NCBI RefSeq assembly: GCF_030463565.1
Contig: NC_134643.1
Coordinates: 167,732,491-167,796,490, forward strand
DNA from: Pelecanus crispus
Taxonomy: Eukaryota > Chordata > Aves > Pelecaniformes > Pelecanidae
Length of the DNA stretch: 64,000 nucleotides
Direction: 5' to 3'
Part shown: positions 38,216 through 49,885 of the stretch, piece after piece
Layout of the letters: each line of letters opens with the position of its first letter
How positions within the stretch are numbered: the stretch's first letter is position 1
Position numbers and translations under genes: made by a program
The notes under the pieces: model-generated
What the model was told of the DNA's origin: nothing
What the model saw: only the letters and a program-made list of their open reading frames with translations
The model's database searches: none

Positions 38216-41200
38216 CCTTACACCCTTTGCAGCCTTGTTACCCTCTCAGCTGGAGCACCATGCTGCCCTTCAGGGAAGACAGATGAGCGCTCAGAGAAAC
38301 GACCAATGGGGAAGGAACCAGACAGAAAACCAAATGGTCTTAAAACCCTCAGGGGTGGATATCAGGATGGACCTTGTCTCAGGATGGGTGATGAACCACT
38401 GGACAGGACAGGAGGAGTCTCCACTGCTGGGTCTCCCTCGGAGCAGGCTAGCCAGGTGCTTAGCAAGAGGGACACAGGCCTGCCTGGCCTCTGGAGGTCC
38501 CTTTTGGCCACGAGGCTCTGCGATTAGCCATACATTGCCAGCAACATCGGTGCTAGTGAAACAAGTAGTGCCCGGGAGCATCCCCAGTGCCAGAGGTTGT
38601 CGCACCGCACTGCCGTGGCTTTGGGGAGCCTCAGGCAGGTGGCTGGCTGGCGGCAGCCAGCACACTACAGCAAAGCCCAGGCTCCCACCAGGAGTTAGCA
38701 CCGCGCCCCATGGGCAGCCTGCACACAGGCAGTGCTGCACAGGTACTGCACCTACATAGGACAAATGATGACGACGTAGTGTTTTAACGTGCCTTGTGGG
38801 TATTTAAAATACTTTATTTGGTAAAGGCTAAGCCATTAGATACATCTTTTTGAAGCAGTGCTACCAGCCTTTTGACCTATTTTCTCTTTTAGATTGTCCT
38901 CTTCTTTATTGTTGTCAAAGTCTGAATTTTACCGATTGCCACTAGGCGGTGATCATTCATGGTCAAGCTACCTGGTTTCACATATGCATGGTTGATTCAA
39001 ATCCACAAGTTACACAAATACACAAGACGATTCACATGAAAGAGATATTTTCTGACCTAGATTCATAACATCCCAGCTCCCCAACATGGGCAAAAAGTAC
39101 AAATGAACTGCATCAATTTCTTTTCCACGTAAGTGAAAGCAGAAGATGCGACTACCAGTTACACATACACATCTGAAGGAGTGGATTAAAAATTATCTTT
39201 TTTCCTCTCTCAGAGCATTTTTAATTCTTGTTCTCAGAAGCTCTTCCTTCTCAAGCCCAAGCCGAGCTTATCACACATGAACAGAAGCTCTTAAAATACA
39301 ACTACACATACAATATAAAATGGAACAGCTGAAGGTAAAAAGTGTGAAATGGAAGTGCTCAAGGTTTTCCACCTCTGACAGCAAGAGTGACAGTCCCACA
39401 GTTTCAGTGACTTGGAGAGGGGCTACCTTTTTTTCTACTCCTCTCTTGCCTTAACATAGCTGTTGTTTGGTTGCATTCTTCCTATCTCACCTGCTCATCC
39501 ACCATCTCTCTTCATTTAGTTTGGGCTAAACTAGCTGATTTTGAAGTGCCAAAGTAGATTAGGGAATGCTCCTGGGAGCCGTAGTTTGCTGGTGGGGCAA
39601 GAACCTCCAAGAGAAGAGTGGTCACGTCTTCCAGTAGCATGGCTGGATCTGGAAAAGGAAAAAAGCTCAACCATAACACAGACATTTTTAAAGCATTCAA
39701 GGACTGCTCAGGTGCTCTGCAGGACTGAGAGATCATTATCTCGTGCAACTCATTCCTTTTGCTTACTCTGAAGGGTGACATCTCGATAGCTTCTATTTTT
39801 AGCAGCTGTTAAATTTACTGCTGAAACAAGGATAAGTGCTTCAATTGCAGTAAACAGGAGACACTCTCCAACCTCTGTATATACAGTGTGACAACACAGC
39901 TACATAAATTACTACACTATTGCAGGCTAATTCACAGCATAGTTATGCTCCAGTAACCAAGCTTCTGTCAGAAGTCTCTAGCAGGTTTGTTTGCAAAGAC
40001 AGTTATGTCAACTCACGTACCTAGCAGCAAGCTGCACTCTGCCTGGGACTATAGAGGGACCAAGAGAATAACTTTGCAAGGTAAATGGGGTTCACACCTC
40101 TCAGAGGAATGTCAACTCTGATGATGCTAAAGATGGAATTTTGGAATTGCCGACTGGTTTTGTAGGCATGTCGAACCTTGTTCTTCACAGTGACTCACAT
40201 ACTGTCACAGACTGCAGCAGAGCTATTTTCTACCCTTAATTGTCAGGAAAGGCAATCAGCAATCTTTTTCCTTTTCTCCCCAAATCATGTGTTCCCGTGA
40301 GAAGTGAAAGCAAAAGGCCCTCCTTGTATTCAAACCTCCCAGAGAGCAGAAATACTGACTGTAATGTTCTGCATAAAAAAAAAAAAAAGTTTGCAAAATC
40401 CATCCTGATCCTGGTCGTGCATCTAGCTGCCTTTCAAGCAATTCTGTGTCATACTGAACACCTAAGAAGAAAGAGAGTGTGAAGCAGACTGCATGTAGCA
40501 TCAAAATGAATAGCTCGGTAAACAGCTAGTAGAGAGAAAGGCTCAAATAGCTTGAGAACAGTCTACTCTTACCAGGTCTGTGTTGGATATTGATGTGAGA
40601 CAAGGCTGCAATTTTATCCCGACGTAATGGTATGCGCTGTAGGGGTGCTGCTGCATTAGCTGTACAGTGTAACTCTCTGGTAGTGATCCACCACATGAAG
40701 CGGAGGGTAGTGCCAGCCTCACCGCTGAGTCCTTTAGACTTCAGATAGATGTTGTCATTTTGCTGATAAGGCTAAGCGAGCAGAATAAATGTTGAATGAC
40801 TGCTTCCATCTGTCAATATTTTGTACTCTGAAAATGCAGGTCGAGTGAACCTAAACTTTAAAGCGGCAAACAACAAACGAACACATCACTATTCAACTCC
40901 TACGAGCCCCAAACTGTATTTGCCTTTCCCTGCCACCAGAAAAGGAGAAGAGATATAAAGGAAAATACTTTGTGTGTTCCTTCACAGCTGCCTTACATTT
41001 TGTGAAAGTAGAGGTATTCAGCAGTGCCAGCTGATGCCACTTCAATGTAAAGGCCACACAATTAAGTGTATTTCAAGGCTTTTTTTTCTCAATAGCTACT
41101 GGAAAAGAGCAGTAATTTTGACTAAGGTGTCTTGCTGACTCGGGTGCCTGAGCCTGCTGGATGCTGCACTGGAGAACAGAGCGAGTCAGGTGCCTTCTAA

Positions 41201-42643
41201 AGCAAGAGAAAAAATACATTCCTGTTTTTAGTCAGAGCTGGACTCTGGGACCAAGAATGAGAAAAAGTAAAGTTGGTAAACACTGGGCTGAGTGTCTTTC
41301 TAAAGTAAAATTTAAAGCTCAAATGCCAACTTTTTAAAACACACAGAGGGAACATGATTTTTTGGGGCTGCTGCAGGCAAGTATAATGCAGAGTATGTTG
41401 GATTCATCATTGCTAGAACATTCAAAGGCATTTGAATTCAAAGGTATTTTATCTTCTAAGATCTCTCCTCAGTTTCTTTGCTCCCCAAAATGGTTGATAT
41501 CACTGATTTCTAAACCAAAAGAGAGGCGGTTGTCTGGAAGCTATAGTACTGGTGATGCTCTCCACTCTTAAAAGGAAAAGAAAGTTCTGAGCTCTGGGTT
41601 TTTTTTAAAAAGGGGAAATATATGTTTTTCCAAATTACTTTATGGATTTCCTTTTACTTTGTAAAATAGTGAAAGAAGATAAGGTGAAGAAGAAAGAAAT
41701 ACAACTTTGTGCACAGACAGACAATGCCATACTGAATCCTAATAAAGCAAAGTAGAAGGTATAGTTCCTGGAGACATCTTCCTTCACGTGTTTTCATGAA
41801 ATGCAGTTGTATTTCCAGCACACTCCCTGCCACCAAGCTAGCAAACATGATACCAGGTTACTTGGTCCTTCGCTCTCCCTTGGCCACATCTAGCCTGTTG
41901 CTCAAGACCCATCAGCTTTTTGGAAAAATAATTAGGAAATGCATTCTGTCCCTTCTAAAAATCTGTTCTGCTAAAATCTTTGTGATTCCCATGTGCCCCC
42001 GATCAGCATGAGTTAGTTGGCTGCATCCCAGGGCACTTTCAAGACAATTCCTGTATGTCTGGCATAATTCATATTTTGTCAGTGGATCTGTGATGAGGTA
42101 TTTTGGTATTACTGCAAGAGCACTCTGTGATATTCTCACATCTCTCCTCCAATTTTCAAGGACTTTCACGGTACCAGCCACTGTGCAAAGTGATGCCCTG
42201 GACCTGCAGCTGACAGGGCTAAAAAACACCTTCTCTGGAGGTGCCTCAAAGGGTATCCAAGGTAAAGGCTCCTGCTCTGCTCTTGTTACACGTCTGTTAA
42301 GCTGGGCAAAAAGGAGGTGACTTAGCACAAAGTGAGGAAGCATTATGGGTGGATTTATTTCCAGCCCCAAATGTTCCCAAAGGGGCAATTTTCCACTGAG
42401 TGAGCCAGGCTGGCCCAATCGCTTATGGCCTCAGCAATAATGAAGAAGACCTAGCAGACAGTGGCGTACAAATGCACTGTGCAACAATTTCAAGCAATAA
42501 ATCTTTTTGAAAATTCCCTTTTCCTTTCACTTCATGATGCTTTTTATCAACGGGAAGTTATCTTAACAGACAAGGCAGCAACATCTGCCTACAGGAGTTT
42601 CCTCACATTTGCCTTTCTGCTAGTAAGCTGCTCTGAGATATTT
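38216..42643. other. Intergenic, unique sequence
   Basis: The first 550 bases are GC-rich and extend an apparent ORF (38136-38759) that begins inside a CR1 remnant; it has no domain and I do not treat it as a gene. The rest is ordinary AT-rich intergenic DNA. Confidence 0.65.
38939..38951 (+). promoter_or_regulatory. CTCF-core-like site
   Basis: The plus strand reads CCACTAGGCGGTG; one core position differs (C for G/T). It lies about 2.2 kb after the receptor pseudogene. Confidence 0.3.
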
Positions 42644-42755
42644 CTATTTTACAGGTGATGAAACTGAGGCACAGTGGAGTTAAGTGACTTGCCTCTGGTC
42701 ACAAAGCAAATTAGCAGCCAAGCAGGGAAGAGATCAGTTCCCAGCCCAGAGCCTT
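42644..42755 (-). repeat. Probable ancient MIR SINE relic
   Basis: Reverse orientation. The string ATTTTACAGGTGATGAAACT, then GAGGCACAGTGGAGTTAAGT, GACTTGCCTCTGGTCACAAA, then AGCAGGGA and a CCCAGCCCAGAGCC-like end follow the reverse complement of the MIR core (tRNA-derived SINE with the conserved core domain) over about 110 bases. MIR-type copies predate the amniote split and are rare and eroded in birds. The match is from memory, not from a search. Confidence 0.7.
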
Positions 42756-43740
42756 TTCAAAGTGCATTTTAGGCTTAGGGTAAGATTTTCAAGGGAGTCT
42801 TGATTGCTCAGTTGTGGCACTTCAGTAATAAAAGTTGAGTTAGAGCAGTGTCTGCGCTACTCAGGCCCTGGTTCATCCCAATGTTATACTCTGCATCTGT
42901 GGAAGGAGCACTTCTGTTTTCCTTCAGAGAAGGTTTTGGGGGACCAGTTCCTTATCACAGAAGTTATTTGGCTACCACTGCATGTGATCTCAGCCAAGAG
43001 CCAGTAATGAGCTGTATTCATCCCATTTACAGGTTTGTAGCAAGTATTTGTTAATTTGCAGGTTAACATGAAATATTAGCAGTATATAGGGAAACCTTTC
43101 AGGCTGAAATGTGTCCATTGCACTGCAGGTCAGGAAGTTGTTCTCCATGAGGTGCAAAGGTCAGAAATAGGTTCCATAACTAGCGAGCTGCCTTCACCCA
43201 AGGAGCAGGGTACCACTGCTCACTGCGTACATATCCCAACACTGGGAGAGCACATAGGTTCAGCTAACATACCTCAGAGCCAGGCCCAGCCCCTTCCCAG
43301 CACACCCTAGCTGAGATCCAGCAGCCCGTGTTCTGCCTTCAGATGTGGATGTCAGCGCTATTCTTCTACTGGCAGAAGGGAAAACGGAGTTAAAATGCAG
43401 ATTTTTTTTCATACATCTTCTAAAGTTCCATCCTCGCTTCTATTAACATGATTAAACAGCTATCAGAACTAACTTACCAGAGCTAAGTATTTGGCCAATA
43501 CACACCAGTGAAAATCTAGATCTCTACCAGGAAAAAAAACCCTAGCAAACATAGCCCCCATCCTTTTTTCCCAAAATGCAAACCTGAATATCACTGTGGG
43601 AGGGGAAGGACAGCAATGGGGCATCGTGTTTGCTGGAAACACCATGAAGATTGGTCCTGCAGTAATTCCAGGCTGTGCCCAAGGGGCTCCAGCCTCCCGT
43701 ACTCCACATCTGGGCTCTGCAGGTGCTATAATTCAGATTT

Positions 43741-43753
43741 CCACTAGAGGGTA
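43741..43753 (+). promoter_or_regulatory. CTCF-core-like site
   Basis: The plus strand reads CCACTAGAGGGTA, a full core match, about 600 bases before the LTR. Confidence 0.3.
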
Positions 43754-44334
43754 GACAAAACTCTTCCATTAAAAGGATCACTCTGGAAAAGCATAAGTAT
43801 GCGGGAAAACAGTGTCCGATTTGGAAAAGGAGGTCTGGGCTGGAGAAGCAGCAGAGAGTAAGAAAAGGAAGAACAAAATGATGTTCATACCATCTGCGAG
43901 AGCAAGGTGGGAGCATTGTTCCAACTTTCTCTAAGGAAACACAGTCTCTGGTTTATACTTTTATATCCAATACAGCTAGAGTGGCTTTGTGGTTATAAAC
44001 ATGTTAGTCATAAATCAAATACAGCTGATCTTGCCCCTACAGATGTTATCTTGCAAACAGTGATAGGAGCCTATTAAGTATATCAAACAATTAGAAAGGA
44101 TAAATATAGGGAATTAGGGTTTATCCCCTTTGGGACAAGAGTGAATTCACCTGCTCCTCACTACCTGGCCAGAAATATCAAACTGTGGATTTATCTATTA
44201 TTGACCACTCTACTATTGCAGGAAATAATGGCTTGCATTTCCTCCTCACACATTTCTCCACTGCCGAAATGCAGACAGGTGTCTCTGAACCTTGCTGTGG
44301 GAATGGAAAGCACGGCTGTAGGCATCAACACATC

Positions 44335-44951
44335 TGTCCTGGTTTTGGCTGGGTTAGAGTTAATTTTTTTCCTAGAAGCAGGCATATAGTGCTGTGTTTT
44401 TGATTTAGTATGAGAATAATGCTGATAACACGCTGATGTTTTAGTTGTTGCTAAGTACTGCTCTTGCTAGTCAAGGACTTTTCAGCTTCCCATGCTCTGC
44501 CAGGTGCACAAGAAACTCGGAGGGGGCACAGCCAGAATAGTTGACCCAAACTGACCAAAGGGCTATTCCATACCATGTGACATCATTCTCAGTATATAAG
44601 CTGGGGGGAGCTGGCCGGGGAGCTGCAATTGCTGCTTGGGGACTGACTGGGCATCTGTCAGTGGGTGGTGAAGCGGTTGCATCACTTGTTTTACCTGGGT
44701 TTTGTTTCTCTCTCTCATTGTTCTCCTTTTCATTACAATTTTTATTACTATTTTCATTACAATTTTTATTACTATTTTCATTGCCATTTTTATTTCTATT
44801 ATTATTTTATTTCAATTATTAAACTGTTATTATCTCAAACCCTGAATTTTCTTACTTTTGCCCTTCTGATTCTCTCCCCCATGCCATGGGGGGAGAGGGT
44901 GAGCGAGCAGCTGTGTGGTGCTTGGTTGCAGGCTGATGTTAAACCACAACA
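44335..44951 (+). mobile_element. Solo LTR of an avian endogenous retrovirus
   Basis: About 617 bases beginning TGTCCTGGTTTTGGCTGG and ending in AACCACAACA, i.e. TG...CA termini. Internal signals in order: a TATA box (TATATAAG at 44593-44600), a 24-base AT-rich unit present three times (44727-44798), a polyadenylation signal ATTAAA (44818-44823), and a GC-richer 3' segment with CCATGGGGGGAGAGG. No gag, pol or env sequence and no second LTR is present, so this is a solo LTR left by LTR-LTR recombination. Flanking 5-base sequences (ACATC left, ATGTC right) are not identical, so the target-site duplication has decayed or the ends are a base or two off. The family name is not assigned. Confidence 0.88.
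44727..44798 (+). repeat. 24-bp tandem triplication inside the LTR
   Basis: Three consecutive 24-base units (44727-44750, 44751-44774, 44775-44798), each TTTTCATT, a two-base variant, then ATTTTTATT and CTA. The first two are identical; the third has three changes. It lies between the TATA box and the polyadenylation signal, so it would fall within the R/U5-proximal transcribed part of the LTR. Confidence 0.85.
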
Positions 44952-46033
44952 ATGTCTTCCTCTTGGTCTCCCTGAAAGAGCAGATCCTTCTCCAGGTAAG
45001 TCTGACTGTCTCAGGGAGATCCCTGCATTGCAGATAAGGGCATTGGGAAAAGATTTTTCTCACCACACATCCTACTTCTCCAAAGTAGGCTTTCACACTG
45101 ATTCAATAAGCCCAATGCTAGGGAAGCCAAAGCAATTCAGAGTTTATTTTCTAATTTAGTCCCAGATCTACAAAGATGGCCTAAGACCCAGAGGTACCAC
45201 CTATGAGAGCTAAATGGCATTTTTGAATGCTAAGCAAGGATTTGATTTGATCTTCTTAAAAGTAACTTGTTCGTGCTGACAGAAGTAAGAACCAAAGAAG
45301 GCCCATCAAAGAAGCAGAGCTCTCAAAGGCTCTCAGAGGCTGCAGCTGGGACACCTCCCACAGCTAGGATAATTAAAGGCTGAATTAACTGTACTTTGGA
45401 AGACAGGCACGCCAACGTTTGCTACCACAAGCGCTGTGCTATCTCGTCTCCCCCTTAAACAGATGTGGGTTTTTGAAAGGAAACATTGCCCCTCTGTTCT
45501 GGATGGGTCCCATCTGCCGGTCCCACATAGTCTTGTCGGTGGCAATGACTCTCTCTCCAAAGCAAGTTGATGAAACTGGATGAGACATGGCACTACAGGC
45601 AATAGTCTCCACAGTTGTCACATCAAAGGTTAAATAGGAGGTGTGCCCAGAGAAGGATTACATTTGTGGCCCTAATGAGCCAAAGAGAGGAGCCCTTCAG
45701 GCAGCAGCATGTGTTTTCACTGCATTAAGGCACGTGAATCCATTGCAAAGAGATTTTCACAGCACAATATTGGGAGCAAAGGAAGAAGCATTAATCCTGA
45801 AATACAGCCATGCCAAATGAGGTTAAACGATATATTCTCTGTCTGACTTGTACTGTAAGATGTGAATGATAGCTCTGCTGGATGCTGACATGCATTAAGG
45901 AGAGGTATTTGGAATTTGGTGCAGGGCTGCATTTGGTGTCTACTAGACTACTTGAAGAGATCACATTTCTCTACCCTATGGTTATCAATACCTCTACCAC
46001 TTGTCCTTGCCATGGTAACTGGGAGAACTACTT

Positions 46034-46460
46034 CATAGAATCATAGAATTGTAGAATCATAGAATGCTTTGGGTTGGAAGGGACCTTTAGAGGTCATCTA
46101 GCCCAGCCCCCCTGCAGTGAGCAGGGACAGCTTTAACTCAATCAGGTTGCTCAGAGCCCTGTCCAACCTGACCTTGAATGCTTCTAGGGATGGGGCCTCC
46201 ACTACCTCTCTGGGCAACCCGTTCCAGTACTTCATCACCCTCATTGTAAAAAATTTCTTCCTTATATCCAGTCTAAATCTATTCTTCTTTAGTTTAAAAC
46301 CATTACTCCTTGTCCTATCACAACAGGCCTTGTTAAAAAGATTGTCCCTATCCTTCCTATAAGCCCCCTTTAAGTACTGAAAGGCTGCAATAAGGTCTCC
46401 TCGCAGCCTTCTTCAGGCTGAACAACCCCAACTCTCTCAGCCTGTCCTCATAGGAGAGGT
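46034..46460 (-). repeat. CR1 LINE, 3' ~430 bases, reverse orientation
   Basis: The left end carries the complete CR1 3' terminus in reverse (CATAGAATCATAGAATTG, TAGAATCATAGAATG) followed by GGGTTGGAAGGGACC and the antisense of the ORF2 tail. Any open frame here (for example 46117-46362) is antisense CR1. Preservation of the terminal repeats suggests a younger copy than those at 30.0 and 37.5 kb. Confidence 0.96.
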
Positions 46461-47094
46461 ATACTTCAAGTGATGTAGATCTTATGCAAAAATCTCCTGT
46501 CTTCATCACTCTGAAAAAAGTAGTATTTTACTGAAGAGTTATTGTTATACAAAAGTCTGTCACAGCAGGTGAAAAATAGAACACCTCTCTTGCAGGGAGT
46601 CAAGAAGCTGGATTTGGTAAGGAACAGATGGATGTCAGCAGCTGTGATCTTTCACCAAGTAGTTGCCTCAGGGGGGCAGTTGATGTTAAATTTTGTACAA
46701 AATTTCCTTTTCTTGCATGAATTAAAGGTATTAAAATATAGAGAGGTGACCTTTATTTTGGGACGCTCTTACCTATTCACTTTTGAGGCCTTTGGAGAAA
46801 TTGAAGGCTGTTCCTTTGTTTAATAAAGCTTAAACCACACACCTGGCTTCAGCTGTCTTCCTTGTTGCTATCTTTCTGGGGTCCATGAAATGAATCATCT
46901 CATCAACACAAGTTTCCATGCTAAACCTTTCTGCTCCCAGGTGGATGAGCTAGAGACACTAGAGGGTGAAATGCCTCACTAAGTAGCTTCAGAACCTGGT
47001 CTTCAAAGAAAGAATAAACTATATCACTGCTGAACCCCTCTTTCTATTCCTTGCACAGCCCTCTCTGGTAGACAATTTATTGATAGTGTTTTCA

Positions 47095-48445
47095 ATTCAT
47101 GGAGAAGGAAGGAGGGGGACCAGCAGAACTGCTACCTTGGACTTCCAGAGGGCAGACTTTGGCCTGTTTTAGGGGCCTGGCTGACAGAGTCCCTTGGGAG
47201 GCAGTTCTGAAGAGCAAAGGAGCCCAGGAAGGCTGGACATTCTTCAAGAAGGAAATCTTAAAGGCGCAGGAGCCGCCCATCCCTACGTGCCGAAAGATGA
47301 GCTGGTGGGGTAGAAGACTTTGACACCATTTCCCATGGCATTCTCCTGGAGAAACTGGCTGCTCATGGCTTCAACAGGCATCCTCTGAATAAAAAACTAG
47401 CTGGATGGCCAGGCCCAAAGAGTTGTGGTGAACAGAGTTAAATCCACTTGGTGGCTGGCTGGTCACAAGCAGTGTTCTCCAGGGCTCAGTACTGGGGCCA
47501 GGTCTGTTTAATATCTTTGTCAGTGATCTGGATGAGGGGATCGAGTGCACCCTCAAGTAAGTTTGCAGATGACACCAAGTTGGGTGGGAGTGTTGATCCG
47601 CTTGAGGGTAGGATGGCCCTGCAGAGGGATCTGGACAGGCTGCACCGATGGGCTGAGGCCAACTGTATGAGGTTTAACAAGGCCAAGTGCTGGGTCCTGC
47701 ACTTGGGTCACAACAACCCCATGCAACGCTACAGGCTTGGGGAAGAGTGGCTGGAAAGCTGCCTGGCCGAAAAGGACCTGGGGGTGTTGGTCAACAGCCG
47801 GCTGAACATGAGGCAGCAGTGTGCCCAGGTGGCCAAGAAGGCCAACAGCATCCTGGCCTGTATCAGGAATAGTGTGGCCAGCAGGAGCAGGGAAGTGATT
47901 GTCCCCTTGTACTCAGCACTGGTGAGGCTGCACCTGGAATGCTGTGTTTGGTTTTGGGCCCCTTACTGCAAGAAAGACATTGAGGTGCTGGAGCGTGTGT
48001 AGAGAAGGGCAATGAAGCTGGTGAAGGGTCTGGAGCACAGGCCTTATGAGGAGCGGCTGAGGGAACTGGGGTTGTTTAGTCTGGAGAAGAGGAGGCTGAG
48101 GGGAGACCTTATCGCTCTCTACAAGTACCTGAAAGGAGGTTGTAGTGAGGTGGGTGTTGGTCTCTTCTCCCAAATAACAAGTGATAGGACGAGAGGAAAT
48201 GGCCTGAAGTTGTGCCAGGGGAGGTTTAGATTGGATACTAGGAAAAATTTCTTCACTGCAAGGGTTATCATGCATTGGAAGAGGCTGCCCAAGGAAGTGG
48301 TTGAGTCCCCATCACTGGAAGTATTTAAAAGACACGTAGACATGGCACTTGAGGACATGGTTTAGCGGTGGACTTGGCAGTGTTAGGTTTGTGGTGGGAC
48401 TTGATGATCTTAAGGGTCTTTTCCAACCTAAATGATTCTATGATT
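47095..48445 (+). repeat. CR1 LINE ORF2 remnant (longest CR1 in window) with internal deletion
   Basis: About 1.35 kb of CR1. The left part (to about 47312) encodes the region just before the reverse transcriptase. It then jumps to the part of RT beginning FDT (ACTTTGACACC), so several hundred bases of RT are missing. Downstream come the N/S-D-L-D-E-G-I segment, the F-A-D-D catalytic box near 47565, the A-K-C-x-V-L-H-L-G thumb region, and the tail to [13 protein letters not shown]. One extra base near 47555 (CTCAAGTAAG) breaks the frame before F-A-D-D. Downstream, the same frame is open to 48365 except for a TAG at 48000-48002, where the normal CR1 codon is CAG. The 3' end is TTGATGATCTTAAGGGTC..ATTCTATGATT. 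The copy is dead but fairly young. Confidence 0.95.
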
Positions 48446-49189
48446 GTCCTCCACCCTGGCACGCAGATTCAGCACAATACTTTACTGTCACTTAGGAAAG
48501 AGATCAGCAATTTACCCTTGGCGTCCTGGAGACTTCAGCTCAATCCAGCTGCTGCCATGTTAGTGCTGAGGATTATCTGTGTACGCCAACCATTGAGGAA
48601 AAGAATTAGGAAAAATTGCCCTGCCTGAGATGAGAGAGATCTATTCGCTCCCTGAATTAGGGCTGACTTCTCTGTACCCAGTTTATTTGGGAAGAAATCA
48701 GACATGCTGATTTCAGCTAATCAAAAAATTTCTGACTGAATGCTTTTCCCCTGCAAACTGCTGAATCAACAGAATCAAAATGCTTCATGTGAATGTCTTG
48801 AATCTATCAAAAATGTTGATAGAAACAAGTAGGCAGCATCCAGGCTGGTTACCCAGCAAAGCAGTCCTACACAGAGAACAAGGGAGTTGGTGATGGTGGG
48901 ATGGAGAGGGCTGCTGCATCATTTGTCAGGATGGTCCAGCATCATCCAGCTCCCTTCTTGGGATGGAGCAGGTTTCTCTCTGAAATGTTCTGGGAGGGGG
49001 ACACAAGTCATAAAACTTGTTATTTTGCTTCTTTTCCCAGATTTTGCACAAAAGCCAGTGCTGCTGGGAGCTGTGGCTGAGCTGCTCCTCCAGGTACAGA
49101 TAATACTGATAGGAGTTTCTAGGAGAAAAGTGCAAGGCCCAGCTCTATGATGTTTAGCATGACAAAATTTTCCATCCAAGTCCAGATTA
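48446..49189. other. Unique spacer between CR1 copies
   Basis: About 740 bases between two CR1 remnants of different age. No feature seen. Confidence 0.6.
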
Positions 49190-49885
49190 TGCAGTGAGCT
49201 CACTCTTATTATATTCACTAGTGATTTGGGCAATGGAGTAGAAAGTATACCCTTTAAGCATGCAGATGACAAGTGAGGGGACTGCCGGCACGCTGGCGGA
49301 CAGCATTAGATTCAAAGCAATTTACAGAAATTGGAGAAATGGTCTGAAAAAACTAGGATGCACTACAATGAGGACAAATGCAAAATTTATGTTTGTTGGA
49401 AAATAATCAAAACTGCACAAATCTGGACTATCTGCTTAGGCAGCAGTACCACAGTAAAGAATCGAAGGGCTATGCAGGTCACAAGCTGAACATCAGTCAA
49501 ATATGTTGTGCTGTTGTGAAAAGGGCAAACAGCAGAACAGGACATAGAAATAAGAGCACAGACTGCCAGGCAGGAGGAGTAACCCTTCTGCTTTGGTAAT
49601 GTGTCTTCTGGGGTGGCATGTCTGGTCTGACACTGCACTTTAAGAAGGATGGGGACCTGCTGGACAGGGAGCAGAACAGAGGTTCAAAAAAACAAAACCA
49701 AAAAAGAAAAGTTTGTGGGACCGAGAGTTGTTCAATCTAGGAGAAACACCACTGAAGGAAAGATGATGGTGACCTTCACACATGTGACCTCTATCCAGAA
49801 AGCAGAATGCCCCTGGCTAGCACTAGATCTAGGACTAGATGTCAGACTAGAGGTTGGACTAGATGTCAGATATGAGGCAACATGT
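49190..49885 (+). repeat. Old CR1 LINE fragment
   Basis: Decayed ORF2: TTCACTAGTGATTTGGGCAA, TGGAGTAGAAAGTATACC, a CATGCAGATGACAAG form of the F-A-D-D box near 49260, then GAGGACAAATGCAAAATT, TGAACATCAGTCAAATATG, GTTGTGAAAAGGGCAAACAG, and near 49735 AATCTAGGAGAAACACCACTG. The right end holds short direct repeats around GGACTAGATGTCAGA. All frames are closed. Confidence 0.75.

Larger units (their letters stand above)
42756..46033. other. Intergenic around the solo LTR
   Basis: Outside the LTR and the CTCF-like site nothing was recognised. The open frames at 44541-45159 run through the LTR and are not retroviral genes. Confidence 0.6.

Noticed and set aside
38136-38759. 207-codon ORF
   Set aside because: It begins within an old CR1 remnant and runs into GC-rich sequence where stops are rare; no domain, signal peptide or splice context.
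44541-45159. Open frames that could be read as retroviral genes
   Set aside because: They lie inside or across a solo LTR and encode low-complexity F/Y/L-rich sequence from the AT-rich triplication; no gag, pol or env motif is present.
47448-48365. Open frames that look like a reverse-transcriptase gene
   Set aside because: They are remnants of a CR1 element with a deletion, a frameshift and a stop, not a host gene or a retron-type RT.
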